In this document: positions 54,101-64,000 of the stretch, piece after piece
How positions within the stretch are numbered: the stretch's first letter is position 1
How the letters are laid out: every line of letters begins with the position of its first letter
From: Nannochloropsis oceanica
Taxonomy: Eukaryota > Sar > Eustigmatophyceae > Eustigmatales > Monodopsidaceae
Length of the DNA: 64,000 nucleotides
Direction of reading: 5' to 3'
Assembly: GCA_004519485.1 (NCBI GenBank)
Contig: CP038114.1
Coordinates: 695,501-759,500 of the forward strand
Made by a program: the position numbers and the translations under genes
The notes under the pieces: model-generated
What the model was told of the DNA's origin: nothing
Database searches by the model: none
The model's input: only the letters and a program-made list of their open reading frames with translations

Positions 54101-56837
54101 GCGCAGCCAGCAGGGCCAGCGTCGTCAGCTCCAGGCATATGGGCCCCAGGCGTGTGGACCCCCAGGAGGAGGGCGCGAGGGAGGCAGGCATGGTGCTGGT
54201 GGAGGCGGCGAGGGAGGGAGGGAGGGGGGGAAGGACGGAGGCGAGCCGGCGCTGGAGTAGGAAATGTCCAAGTTTGGAGCGACGGATGATGGGCCGGTGC
54301 CAGAAGCAGGCAATGGCGAGGAAGGGGAGGAGGAGGAGGAGGAGGCCGGGGAGGAGGGAGGGGGTGTCGAGTATGTGCGACGAGGAGAAGCCCTTGTGGT
54401 TAGTAGCGCCGGAGGGGAGGAAGGAGGGAAGGCGAAAAGGAGGGGAAGAGAGGGAGGGAGAGAGGGAAGAAGCGATGATGGTGAGTATCGTAAGAATTGG
54501 TCGGGTTTATGTCTGCTTTTCGCCCTCCCTCCTTCCCTCCTTCCTTCCCTCTTTCTATCCCACCTTCGTTTCCTGGCCCCTCCGCCCCCCTCCGTCTCTA
54601 GCCATCGCTTATCCATTCCTCCCACCCTCCCTCCCTCCCTCCCTCCCTCCCTCCCTCCCTCCCTCCCTCCCTCCCTTCCTACCTGCTGCTCTGACGCCTG
54701 CCGAGCCCAGTCCACCGTCACGGCGGCCGCAACGTCGTGCATAGTGGGGTAAGCCCCCGCCCCTCGGGCGTATAAAAGGTCGTTTTTCCCGTCTAGATTG
54801 AGGATGGATGCTGGGGGTGGAGGGAGGGATGGAGTGAGGGAGGGAGGGAGGAAGGATTCAGATGGTTAGAAGGAGGAGGAGGTGCAGGTAGGCAGGCATC
54901 TGCTGACTTGCCTAGGTGTCTTCTTATCCTTCCCTCCTTCCCACCCTCCGCCAGCCCCCTCCTCGGCTGTTCGACTGAGAGATGGTGTCGGTATCGGAGG
55001 AGGGTGTAGTCGGGAGTGGCCTGTGTGAGCAGCACCTCCAGGACCTGGGAAGGAGGGAGGGAGGGAGGGAGGGAGGGAGGGAGGGATGAGTGAGAGGATA
55101 GAGTAGGACGGGTGAAAGGATGCATGTCGGCTTGACGTGGATAATACGAGGGAGGGAGAGAGGAATGGAGGGAGGGAGGGAAGAGGGGAGGGAAGAGGGA
55201 AAGCCACCCAGATGAGTAAGCACACGCTACCTTCTTTCGACCTCCCCCTCATTCTCCATCTCTGAGCCCTCCCTCCCTCCCTCCCTCCCTCCCTCCCTCC
55301 CTGGGACGTACCTTGTCGTCCATGGGTAGGGGGATGACGCCCGTGGCGCGTTGGGCCTGCAGCTCTACTAAAGAAACCTCACCTGTTGACAGCAGTGCGG
55401 GAACGAGGGAGCGAAGGAGGCGAAATTGGCGGTAGCGAGGAGGAAGGGGGGGGAGGGAGGGAGGGAAAGAGAGAGGGAGGGAGGGAAAGAGAGAGGGGAA
55501 AAAAAGCGTGTTCGCCTCTTACCATGCCAGAAAGACGGTAGGAGAGAGGGAAGGGGGGGGAGGGAGGGAGGAAGGACGAGCAGGCGTACCTGTGGCGTCC
55601 GGAAAGAGCATGACTTGATGGTAGGGCGTGTCCACCATCCGGGGCTTGCCCGAGATGACGCCGATGGAGACCCACGTCTGGCCCATTCCGGCCACCTGTT
55701 GAGGGAGCGAGGGAGGGAGGGGGGGAGGGGGAGAGGGAAGGCAAGAGGGTGAGACATGGTGGTCGGGAAGCAGGATGTCTCCCACTCTTTCTCCTTCGCC
55801 CTCGCTCGGCATGACTGCGAGGAAGGGAGGGAGGGAGGGAGGGAAGGGTGGAAAGCTACCTGGATATCCACGTAATCTCCCTGAGGGCTCACGGACCAGC
55901 TCATCTCCATGCCTGGGTCGCGATCGAGGACGATAGTCTGTGATAGCCGAGGCACATCCGAGCCTAAGACGAAGCCTGTGGAGACCTGGGGAGGGAGGGA
56001 GGGAGGGAGGGAGGGAGGGAGGGAGGGAGGGAGGGAGGGAGGGAGGGAGGGTGAGGTGCGTAGGCGATGGAGGGAGGGAGGGGGAAAAGGGAGGAAGAGT
56101 ATAGAGACTCACCTCTTCTTCCTCTTCATCGGCGTCAGCTTTGGGCGGTCCCCCCTTGGGCATGGTGCCTGGTGCTATCGGGACAGGCACAAGAGCCAAA
56201 ATAACAACAGGGGAGGAAAGGGTAGGAGAGGAGGGGAAAGGAAGATAGAAAGAAGCGTGAGCGATAGAGTCCGAGGCACGTCCCAAATAACAACCAGCTC
56301 CTCCTTGTCCCTTCCTCCCTCCTTCCCTCTTCCCTCCCTACCTACCTCGGAGCAGGAAAGGCTTGGTAATGACCACGGGCGCAAATTCATTCGACGCAAT
56401 GCCAGCCACCAGGCGGACTGGCTTCAGGTAGGACGCCTCCCCCATAGGCAGAGCCATGACTTGCTCTTGGGTGGTGCGTTTACCATCACATGCCCCGTCG
56501 TTGAAGACGGCATCCCCCCGGGTCTCTAGGCAGTATTGGCCTATGAAAGGGGAGGGATGAAGAAGGAGGGAGGGAGAGAGGGAGGGGCGGAGGGAGGTGA
56601 AGATGTGCGTATGGAATGTCAGCCATTTCCTGCCTAAATCAAAGTCGTCGTGATGACATCCACCGACACTGCTGGCTGTCTCCTGTGTGTGACCATCGGC
56701 ACAGCAGCCTACTCCCTCCCCTCTGTTCCCTCCCACCCTTCTATCCCTTACCTGCCCTCCCCTCCACCCGCACGGTCAGCGTCTCCCCGCTCTTGTACTC
56801 TGACCCATTTGCCAGCAGCTGGCCCCGTCGATACACC

Positions 56838-56882
<45 letters not shown>

Positions 56883-57435
56883 ACATATCCATTTGTGTTT
56901 GTGCGTTTGTATCTATGTGCCCGTGGGTGATCTTTGGTTTTTGCGTGCTTAATTGGTCCTCCCTCCCTTCCTCCTTCATACCTTCATAACAGATAAGACT
57001 TGCCCCCTCCTTCCCTCCATCCTTACCTTGATGGGCGTGCCTTTCACTTTGTCTAAGATGGCGGGGTAGGCCATCATTTTGAACCCCACCTGGTGGCAGT
57101 TGATGGGTGGATATGCTTGTGGGTGAGTGTCCGATACCCTACCCTCCCTCGCCCTTACTTCCACTCCTTCTCCCTCATTTGGTTCGTTTTTCAACCGCCA
57201 TGGCTCTATCCAATGAATCAGTCAAAATCCACCGACGCTCACACTGTCCTACATTTTCTTCCCTTGCCTTCCCTCCCGTTCTCCCTCCCTCCCCTACCTC
57301 GAGCTTTTTGTCGACGCAGCCTTCAGGGTTCAAGAGATAATGTGGATATGCCTGCACCACCGCCACCGGCGACAGCATCAGCACATAGACAATGGGGAGG
57401 AGCAGGAGAATAGGAATGGGGTTGGGGCGCGCCAT
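51176..57435 (-). CDS. DOMON-ferric reductase/NADPH oxidase fusion, eighteen exons
   Basis: Exons in transcript order: 57435-57298, 57089-57027, 56836-56752, 56540-56346, 56168-56113, 55985-55860, 55695-55590, 55382-55312, 55044-54945, 54810-54683, 54392-53954, 53794-53688, 53541-53419, 53233-52968, 52782-52625, 52342-52273, 52118-51974, 51853-51176; all phases agree, 1017 residues. A signal peptide (1-29) leads into a Cys-containing domain that loosely resembles Reeler (30-165), then a DOMON domain (about 190-350: MEMSWSVSPQGDYVDIQVAG, HQVMLFP, NDLLYARGAGAYPTMHD). DOMON domains bind heme or sugar. The second half is a ferric-reductase/NOX core: membrane helices with two H-x13-H heme pairs (HKRLGRLLLVVASVH and HILSALALFLLVFLH), the FAD motif HPYSV, DGPYG, the NADPH motif VGGGIGITP and a C-terminal VVVCGPEGM. 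It probably passes electrons from cytosolic NADPH to an outer acceptor such as Fe(III) or Cu(II), or makes superoxide; which one cannot be read here. Confidence 0.85.
52160..52216 (-). other. Duplicated exon remnant inside an intron
   Basis: Within the intron 52273-52118, the minus strand reads LILALDGPYDCLSIS, a clear copy of the next exon's SIALDGPYGSLSII. The DNA matches over about 55 bp (ctcgacgggccctatg against cttgatggcccttatg). It has no good acceptor-donor pair of its own, so it is more likely a decayed tandem exon copy than a used alternative exon. Confidence 0.6.
55987..56052. repeat. Longest (GGGA)n tract
   Basis: About sixteen uninterrupted ggga units in the intron at the 3' side of 55985; on the coding strand it is (TCCC)n next to the acceptor. 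Similar long tracts occur at 43785-43831, 45113-45171 and 48892-48978, and their complements at 43141-43180, 54625-54675 and 55268-55301. Confidence 0.95.
56838..56882. repeat. (TA)n(TG)n microsatellite at an acceptor site
   Basis: About twelve TA units followed by ten TG units (plus strand). On the coding strand this is (CA)n(TA)n ending in tatag at the acceptor before 56836, in place of the usual CCCT tract. Confidence 0.9.
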
Positions 57436-58183
57436 GACAGCTGGCCAGTGCACTAGTGTCCTTATTACACAGGGGAAGGTGGCCTGCGTCCCCCAGCAGA
57501 GATCGATCCTCCCTCGCGCGCTTTTGATGACGTGACCCTCTTATGTCTACCTTTGTTGGGGGAGGGGGAAAGATCACAGGCACGTGAGTTTGAGAGCTGT
57601 AAGACTTTATGTGTGGATAATTGCCAGCGAGGCATGAGCTGTCCCGCGTGTGCACTCAGTCTTAGTGACTGGTGTAGTCGTGTGCTGGCGAGCAGATCAC
57701 AGGGAGAACAACGACGCACACGGTAGCATGGCTCGCTTCCTCGAAGCCAGGCATCGGCGCCACCATGGGCAGTAGCACAAGCCCTGTTAACGTTGATGTA
57801 TGGAATACATATGTACGCGTGAGTGTGTCTGTTGTGACCAGTAGTAGTGAGAGCGTGCTTGGCCACCGTCCTAGCCCGAGTCCCCAAGAGAAGGTGATGG
57901 CGCATGTAAGCGACAAAAAAAGAGGGAATTTTCCACTAAAAGGAAAAGGCCCAACATCTTTTTTACCCAACAAAACGGAAGTTCCTCCCACTTTACCGCA
58001 TCTGCATTAAATGTGCGGATTAAGTACCCTTTCGAGGCTATGTGTCATTTCTTCCCCTTTTACCTTCTGTACTTGCTTGTACAAGCTTGGAAGGTACGTG
58101 CCGATTTCCGCCCATGCACCACCTCTCACGCACTCTCGACGTACGTGCACTCACACACGAATACACGTAGGCGCATAACAGTC
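57436..58183. other. Divergent intergenic region
   Basis: About 750 bp upstream of the DOMON-ferric reductase gene (minus) and of a hypothetical ORF (plus). Frames of 80-146 codons run through it without motifs. No iron-response element was recognised. Confidence 0.5.
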
Positions 58184-58423
58184 ATGGTCTTAAACGAGCA
58201 GCTCAGGGTGACCGATGCGGCTACTTCTGGCAAGAAGGAAAAAGGAAAAGCTGCGGCAGGCGGCAAGACAGGTCAGAGCAAGAAGGGCAAATGGGAGGTC
58301 TCGGGCGGCATTAGTGGACGCGCCAAGGAATGGGCACCGTCGCAGGCAATAATGATACCCAGTTTTTTCGTCCAAATTTTTGTGGAAGAATGTTGGCTGC
58401 TCAAGGTAGGTAGGTGGGTGTAA
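58184..58423 (+). CDS. Hypothetical protein, perhaps a first exon
   Basis: From the ATG at 58184 the frame reads a Lys/Gly-rich basic region (KKEKGKAAAGGKTGQSKKGK) and then GRAKEWAPSQAIMIPSFFVQ, which looks like the start of a folded domain. A donor-like aag/gtaggtagg occurs at 58405, so the protein may continue in later exons that I cannot place. No family is recognised. Confidence 0.3.
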   Translation: MVLNEQLRVTDAATSGKKEKGKAAAGGKTGQSKKGKWEVSGGISGRAKEWAPSQAIMIPSFFVQIFVEECWLLKVGRWV

Positions 58424-58645
58424 CTTCCGCTCCACATATTATCCGCCGCCGCTTCTCCCCGCTTCTCTCACTTTCAAACTGTGTCTCCATGGGTATTAGT
58501 GATGTCGACCTGTCCCATAATGGCCTTCGCAGTGTAGATGTGGTGGAGATGATCAATGCAGGTGCCTGGTCTCTATAACATCTCATTCCTTCCCATGGTT
58601 TTTGACGTCCATCACGTCTGTCCCCACCATGACCAGCTTGAAAAT

Positions 58646-58722
58646 CTCTTCTGCATGGTATTGGGACACGCATAGACGCGACAAGGTGCGGACTATGCGT
58701 GTCCCAATACCATGCAGAAGAG
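58646..58722. repeat. Perfect 30-bp inverted repeat, 17-bp loop
   Basis: 58646-58675 and 58693-58722 are exact reverse complements (arm contains ggtattgggacacgcatag), separated by 17 bp. It has no T-tail and is not next to a supported gene end, so it does not look like a simple terminator. It could be a recent foldback event or an assembly hairpin. Confidence 0.9.
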
Positions 58723-60877
58723 TCCCCTGTCTTTTCAAATCTTTATTCCTTCACTTATGCACAGTTTTTTAATGAGGATTCCATCATCGCCCACTATCTC
58801 CGCGATCTGTCTTCTGAAACTTTAAGGTTGGTTAGAAAGCTTCATTTTTGTAAACGGCTTTACCTATACCGTCTTTTTTGTCTCCTTTGACCAGTGCACC
58901 ATTCCCTATCATCGCTCCTCCTGCTCTTTTGCTTGCCTTCCTCCCCTTCCCTGACGCACTGAGGCTGCCTGCAGGTCCCATGTGTTCCCCTGGGTCCACG
59001 TGTTCCCCTGCCTGAGACCTGCCCCCGCTTGTACTGTGCAATGCCCTCCTTTGGCCAGGCGAGTGCTGGACCTGCATGCAGGATGGCGTGGGTGATGGGG
59101 TCCGTGATATCCCCCCAGTCGGATCCGGGAAGAGGGATCTTGGCGGCTGCCGTGATGGATGCCCGGCGTGTATATATCCACGTGGCTCTCATTTCCCAAT
59201 GACGATTTTGATTGTCCCGAAGTCCAATAAAATCTCGTCAAGAGGGATTGGAAGTACACCCCGTTTGACAGATCGGATCTGATTCAATCTCGGAGAAGGT
59301 CCCACGTCGATGTCTGCTGCCGTCGTCACAATAATTCCCTTCGTGCAAGAGTCTCCAACAAAGGCATCCGACACAAGCTGTTTGATGTCCTGCTGCCCTC
59401 CCTCCACCAGACCAAGTGCATCGACGCCATCGCCCTCGCCGCCAAGAAGAAGCACACGCTGGCGGTGATGAAGAGGCTCGTGGGGCTGTGTACCCGGCTG
59501 TGTTGCCTGCTTTGCGCCTGTACCTAGAGAAGCACAAGATGGGGTGGGGTCTGGGGCGAGGGTCGCATGGAGGTACTATTTCGTTTTCATCCACGGGCCA
59601 CGCTGACCACCCGACTGTCGTGGGGGAAGGCGAGGAATCCGAGCCTGTGGCGTTGGATGACCAAAGGGGCAATGTCGACGAACCCTAAGACTATACAGAA
59701 AGTTATGTACGGTTTTTGCTCTTTTTTCTTTTTTGGGGTTTTTATCACCATTACGAGCCTTGCCACCGATATGATGGCATCTACTTCTATCGTAATGTGA
59801 GCACCAAAATAAGCCCACCCCGTATGACGGGGTAGCTGCCAGCACCAGGCCACTGGCGTTTTCGCGGGACGATGACGCCATCCCGCTCTGCTAATCTTAT
59901 CTTATTGAAGGTGTCGGTTGGGGGCTCAAGGCGGAGGCTGTCCGCTGCCCGGGAGAAAGGCCAAAATCCGTCTCGATCTAATCTTTTTTTGGTTTGATGG
60001 GGCTGATTCGAATAAAGAAAATTGACGACATTCAGCTTTGGGTTTACTTTGGCTTGATTGACCTTTGTGCGACGAAAATAAAGTACGCCAGCAACGGTCG
60101 CGTAAGGCGACGCGCCTCACGATTATCCATTGGTCGCCCCGAGTCCTTTTCCTATGCGGTTTTGGGCTTTTCAGACTTGAGTTAAGTGGCCTGCACAATT
60201 ACCACGTGCAATTTATTCTCTATCAGCAGGAATAATCGATTTACTGGTTTGTCCCCCCTCCGACGGTGGCCGCATTTGGTAGTGGCCACTGGTAGGGTAC
60301 TCTTAGGTTTAATTTTTCACGCCCTGTCAAAGCAGGCGCACAATCAGTGCGGCTAAGAACAAAAGGGTGTGGACCCCCGAAAATAGGCACGACAAAGCGA
60401 GTCAAGGAGGAAGAGAACAAGATGTCATGTAACGGATGTGAAGCCCCATTTTTATGAATGTTTAATGTTGGGAGGAGTAGGGCGTGAACGAGTTTTGGGA
60501 GCAGTACGATAATAATGAGTTGGTGGAAGGCGTGGCCTGTCCAGGTTGTGTAAGCAAGTATAGTAAACACCGGTGAGAGAAGACCAGCAGCAGTTGTTGA
60601 GGTGAGTTGAGTTGAGAGAAGACCAGCAGCAGGCGTTAGAGTGATAAGCAGGCGTTAGAGTGATAACTGCCCTTGGCGGTCGTTTGTGTGTGGCTCGGCT
60701 TACGCCTTCCTCATGCACTTTTTCATGGAAATTAGTTGTGAATTGACCCTTTAAAAGTATACAGCTGAAATTATGAGACAGTTAGCAATACTTAGATGTA
60801 TTTAACGGGGGGGGGTTAATGCGTTGTGGTTAGACGTTATGCTTTTTTAAGATTTGCCATTCCAAGCTTCTTTTTAT

Positions 60878-60919
60878 TTCGAAAGTTCGCCCGAGCTTTA
60901 ACTCGGGCGAACTTTCGAA
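60878..60919. repeat. Perfect 18-bp inverted repeat, 6-bp loop
   Basis: 60878-60895 (ttcgaaagttcgc then ccgag) pairs exactly with 60902-60919. It ends about 165 bp before the ATG of the secreted-protein gene, so it may lie in its promoter or 5' leader. Confidence 0.9.
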
Positions 60920-61083
60920 CTCACGAACTGGTTCGAGCATTCCCTAACACTCACATAAGCAACACCAGAGCATATATGTGCCACTCTCCTGCATTCCTTC
61001 GTCCACTTTTTAATTTCACACGATCATGGTCGTCCCTTTCCCCCCCTCCCCCTCCCACCCAACACAGAAACCAATACCAAGTC

Positions 61084-61979
61084 ATGTTTATCTCCAAGGC
61101 CTCTGCCGTCCTCGCCGCCGCCCTCTTCTTCCTCGACTTCCCGGCCATGGCCGCCAACGGCGTCGCCCAGAAGGCCGACAAGGCCACCCTCCTCAAGATC
61201 AAGCAGCCTCTTCGAAACCAGATCAGAGGCCTGGTGTTCTCCTTTTACGTCAACTACGCTGCGTTGGACGGGCCCCTAGAACTCTACGCCAATACCACGG
61301 ATTTCAAGGCTGCATTTTACGATAAACCCATCTATGCCGAGGCAAGCAATTCCAGCGAAGTTCTTGGGAACGCATTGTAAGTCAGCCGCTGCAGTCGCGG
61401 GAGGTAAGCGTGCCAATCTAGCTTGAGCGTCTCACAACATCACTACTCGTATAAACTTCACACAGCTACAACATCCAAATTTTTGACGAGGTCATTGGGT
61501 CTCCCGGATCTGCTGAAGGGAACTATCAGTCGGTGCAGAACGTGCCCCTTCTCGACAAGAAGGGCGAGCTCAAAGTATGTGTGTCGATGGCAAGCACTGC
61601 CTCCCTCCTTTATCCCCTCTTAGAAGCTACTCCTACACCATAATCTTGCTATCTCAGCTCTTCCATGGCTTTTGAGCCTTTTCCATTTTACCATCATTTG
61701 CCCCCCTATAATTCTCCCTCCTTCCCTCCCTCCCTCGCCCTCAACTAGGACGTGTACATCAACATTAATGGCCGCGTTCAGTATGTGCTGGCCCCCGGTC
61801 AGGCCTACCCTTTCGCGACCGCGGCCAAGATTCTGTCGATTTCCGTCTCGTCATTGGAAACCGAGGGCATCGCTTGCGTGAACGTCGGCGTCAACGCTTT
61901 GAATGTCGAAGGCAGCAAGCTGACCCAATACGTGATTGACTTGCGCAAGGCCGTGTGCGTGAAGCAGATTATCGACTAG
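61084..61979 (+). CDS. Small secreted protein of unknown function, three exons
   Basis: Exons 61084-61376, 61466-61574 and 61749-61979 keep phase (donors gtaagt and gtatgt, acceptors cag and tag) and give 210 residues. The start has a signal peptide (VLAAALFFLDFPAMAANG). The rest is a mostly beta-type sequence with only two Cys near the end (IACVNVG, KAVCVKQ) and one Asn glycosylation site (NTTD). Codons are strongly biased to C-ending forms in exon 1, as in highly expressed genes. I do not recognise a family. The CCCT acceptor tract is weaker here than in the 22-57 kb genes. Confidence 0.7.
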
Positions 61980-62666
61980 TCTACTGGCTTTGGGTACCCT
62001 GATTGGAATTAAACATGCAAGGTGATTCTTGAAATTGCAGTGGGAATTGAGTACGATGGAATCTATTTTATTTTGTTCAATTTGTAACATTGCAAGACAA
62101 ACTCGCCCATGAAGATTAAGAAGCTTCAAGATGATTTTCCTGGGTGAAGCAAAGACGAGAACGAGGAGAAGGGCGGCGTTCAAGGCTGGATGTATGCGTA
62201 CATAAAAGTGCACACCCTCCCATTCTTTTTTCTCTGTATGTTCGTCTAGTTATTATTTGTGTTGTATTGTGATGTCTGTGTTGTGTCCATGTCTGAATTT
62301 GTGTCTCTGTGTGTATGGGGTGTAGGAGTGGATGAGCATCTGTGAACAAGCGGCAACAGCAGTATCGCAGCAGTAGGAATGCAAATGGCGCGATAAAAAG
62401 AAATCTATATAAAACCAGGAAAAGAAAGAAAAGGAAAGCCGTACGCATGACTGTCTTACATTAAAAAAAGTCCTTTTCGTTGAGTATTCTTTAGTTCGTA
62501 CCCCATCTCTGCTCTCAGTCTTTCATTCCGCCTCTGAATGCTCGCTAAACCAATTCATGAACGGTAGTGATTTCTACATTCTACAACCCGATTCGATAGG
62601 AGCCAGGCATCCATACACTGTCTCCCCGTTGCTTCCTTCCTCCCTCCCCCACTCTTTTCCTATCCT
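61980..62666. other. Convergent intergenic region
   Basis: About 690 bp between the secreted-protein gene (plus) and the AT-hook gene (minus). AT-rich with poly-T and poly-A words; presumably both 3' untranslated regions. No gene. Confidence 0.55.
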
Positions 62667-64000
62667 CTACTTCCCCCCCTTCTCTGCCTCATCCATCCTT
62701 GACGCGTACATGGCACGAAGCACATTTGGTGACAGGCCCGCCATTTCCATAAGTCTCTTCACAAATTTATCGTACTGAATATTGCGGTTCTTATGGACTT
62801 CTCGAGCCTGGGCTAGCACCAGCTGCAGCTCTTCGGAGATGGCAAGACGAGTGAAAAAAGCGTCGACCGTTGCAAAAGGGAGGCCTTTAGGAAACAAATC
62901 CTGAAAGACACTTGCGATGAACAAGGGGGTGTTTCGTGTCTTATAGACTTGATAGACGCGCCTGTTTTTGATTTTGATGTGGTTGATGTGGATATATTTA
63001 TATAGGAGAGTGTTGGGCGGTCGGAGGAGTGGTTAGTGAATAATGATGACACGAAAGCAAAACTGAGAGAAAAACTTCTCGGCGCAGAGTAATGATGCGA
63101 CACAAAGTGTGGAAGGTGATATGCATGAGGATTACTAACTCAGGATCAATAGCAATGACAGTACACTTAGGACGGACAAATAGCGTGTTATACGGTAATA
63201 TACACGAAAGACCAAGGATGAAGCAATGAAGAATGTTAAACTAGCATTTAAACTATAATTAAGACAAACACTTACATATACACTTACTCGTTCATGGCTT
63301 CATAAAACCTGTTTGACAAAGAATCCGCCCCGGTTGACGACATTATTAGCACATGTCTCTTCGGAGAAGGAGAAGACGACGACGCCATGGATGTCGCTTT
63401 AGATGTATTAGAGGGACGTCCCCGTTTCCTCACCACCGCCGGGGGTGCCCCAGTTGCGGTCGCTGCACTCGGCTTTTTGAAAGTTGAAAGCGGGCCACCA
63501 TTACCGCCACCATCACTGCTACCGCTGTTTCTCCAGCTATTGCTCTTACAGGTGCTGGTAGTGGATATAGCAGTGGTATGCGTGACCAGCTTGGGGCTGA
63601 TGGGGCTGTCAGTGCTTCCGTTGCTGGCGCTGTTGTTTCTTTTGCTGCTGGTACCGCTTTTATTACTGGTACTGGCGCTGTTTCCATTGATACTGCCCCC
63701 GCCACAATTACTGTTGTTGCTGCTGCTGCTTGGGGCGGTCGTTGTGGTCGTTATAGTGACATCCACCCCACTGCTTCTACGGCTGCCTGCATTTCTTGCA
63801 GCGTCGCTCCCTCCGTAACTTCTTCCAGCCTTGACGCTACGCCGAGTGCGTCGGCTAGCACTCTCCGCTTCGACATAGACGATACTGACCCAAGAATCGA
63901 ATGCCCCGTGCTTGAGGAGGAGTAAACATCCCTCCACAAAAGCCTTGATATGATCGAAGCCCAGCTTAACCCGACGCTGGGGGAAGACCGGGCCCAAGGC
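62667..64000 (-). CDS. AT-hook protein, 3' part (cut by the window edge)
   Basis: An exon open from the window edge to 63288 is joined to 62961-62667. The donor is gtaagt at 63287, and its TAA would read as a stop without splicing; the acceptor is aaaaacag at 62962, and the join keeps phase (AMNE then RVYQVYK). The visible 333 residues contain a Ser/Thr/Asn-rich region, an AT-hook core at VRKRGRPS, and a helical C-terminal region (FIASVFQDLFPKGLP, KFVKRLMEMAGLSP) of no family known to me. AT-hooks bind the minor groove of AT-rich DNA, so a chromatin role is likely. The start lies beyond 64000. Confidence 0.55.

Larger units (their letters stand above)
58424..61083. other. Long stretch without a recognised gene
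   Basis: Some 2.6 kb with frames of 60-150 codons on both strands, none with a motif or splice support. It contains two perfect inverted repeats and a short direct repeat around 58975-59010 (gtgttcccctg). The last few hundred bases should hold the promoter of the secreted-protein gene. Confidence 0.45.

Noticed and set aside
54683-54742. Separate ferric-reductase gene starting at the ATG at 54742
   Set aside because: The bases before this ATG continue the same frame to an acceptor at 54811, and read the end of a DOMON domain; phases match the upstream exons.
22972-56529. Very long frames rich in GREG or PSLP on both strands (for example 23651-24805 minus, 34739-35311 minus, 38111-39088 as one frame)
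   Set aside because: They come from GGGA/CCCT tracts, which have no stop in any frame. Domain homology and splice phases put the genes in other, shorter blocks.
58646-58722. Terminator hairpin
   Set aside because: No T-run follows and no gene end is supported here.
1-64000. tRNA, rRNA or other RNA genes
   Set aside because: No cloverleaf or rRNA-like segment was recognised by eye; a covariance-model search would be needed to exclude them.

Overview
The window looks like a GC-rich, gene-dense stretch of nuclear DNA from a photosynthetic stramenopile, most likely a eustigmatophyte of the Nannochloropsis/Microchloropsis kind. The reasons are short GT-AG introns in most genes, a DUF1517 protein with an algal plastid leader, a bZIP-PAS factor, and introns packed with (CCCT)n and (GGGA)n. 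This assignment is inference from style; no marker gene was compared. Exon models were built by hand: reading phases were followed across each junction and the total length checked, but no transcript evidence was available.

Layout. 1-14 kb is repeat-rich: a 43-bp tandem array, a decayed gene (1225-3121), inverted duplications, and a 1.6-1.8 kb direct segmental duplication (7541-9357 and 11695-13251) whose two copies flank a bZIP-PAS regulator (9354-11184). 14-22 kb holds a membrane-anchored TPR/beta-propeller protein (14152-15840, minus) and a large protein with a degenerate response-regulator receiver domain (18736-21411, minus). 22-37 kb holds a plastid DUF1517/FLAP1-like gene, an FTS/AKTIP-type inactive E2, a DUF455 ferritin-like gene and a TopBP1-like multi-BRCT gene.

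37-57 kb holds a DUF1769 gene, an intronless secreted subtilase, a PLAC8-PrsW fusion, a Vms1/ANKZF1 homologue, and one 18-exon gene joining a secreted DOMON region to a ferric-reductase/NADPH-oxidase core. 57-64 kb is sparse: a hypothetical ORF, two perfect hairpins, a small secreted protein (61084-61979), and the 3' part of an AT-hook protein running off the window edge.

The best candidates for undescribed biology are (1) the PLAC8-PrsW fusion, which keeps all motifs of a glutamate-type intramembrane protease, (2) the DOMON-ferric reductase fusion, which resembles animal FRRS1 with its b561 core replaced by a FAD/NADPH-dependent one, and (3) the intron design: acceptor ends are almost always CCCT-rich and about half of donor ends carry GGGA, so the two ends of an intron could pair; these tetranucleotides also contain no stop in any frame. 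The genes do not form an operon or a shared pathway; several are divergent pairs with short shared promoters.
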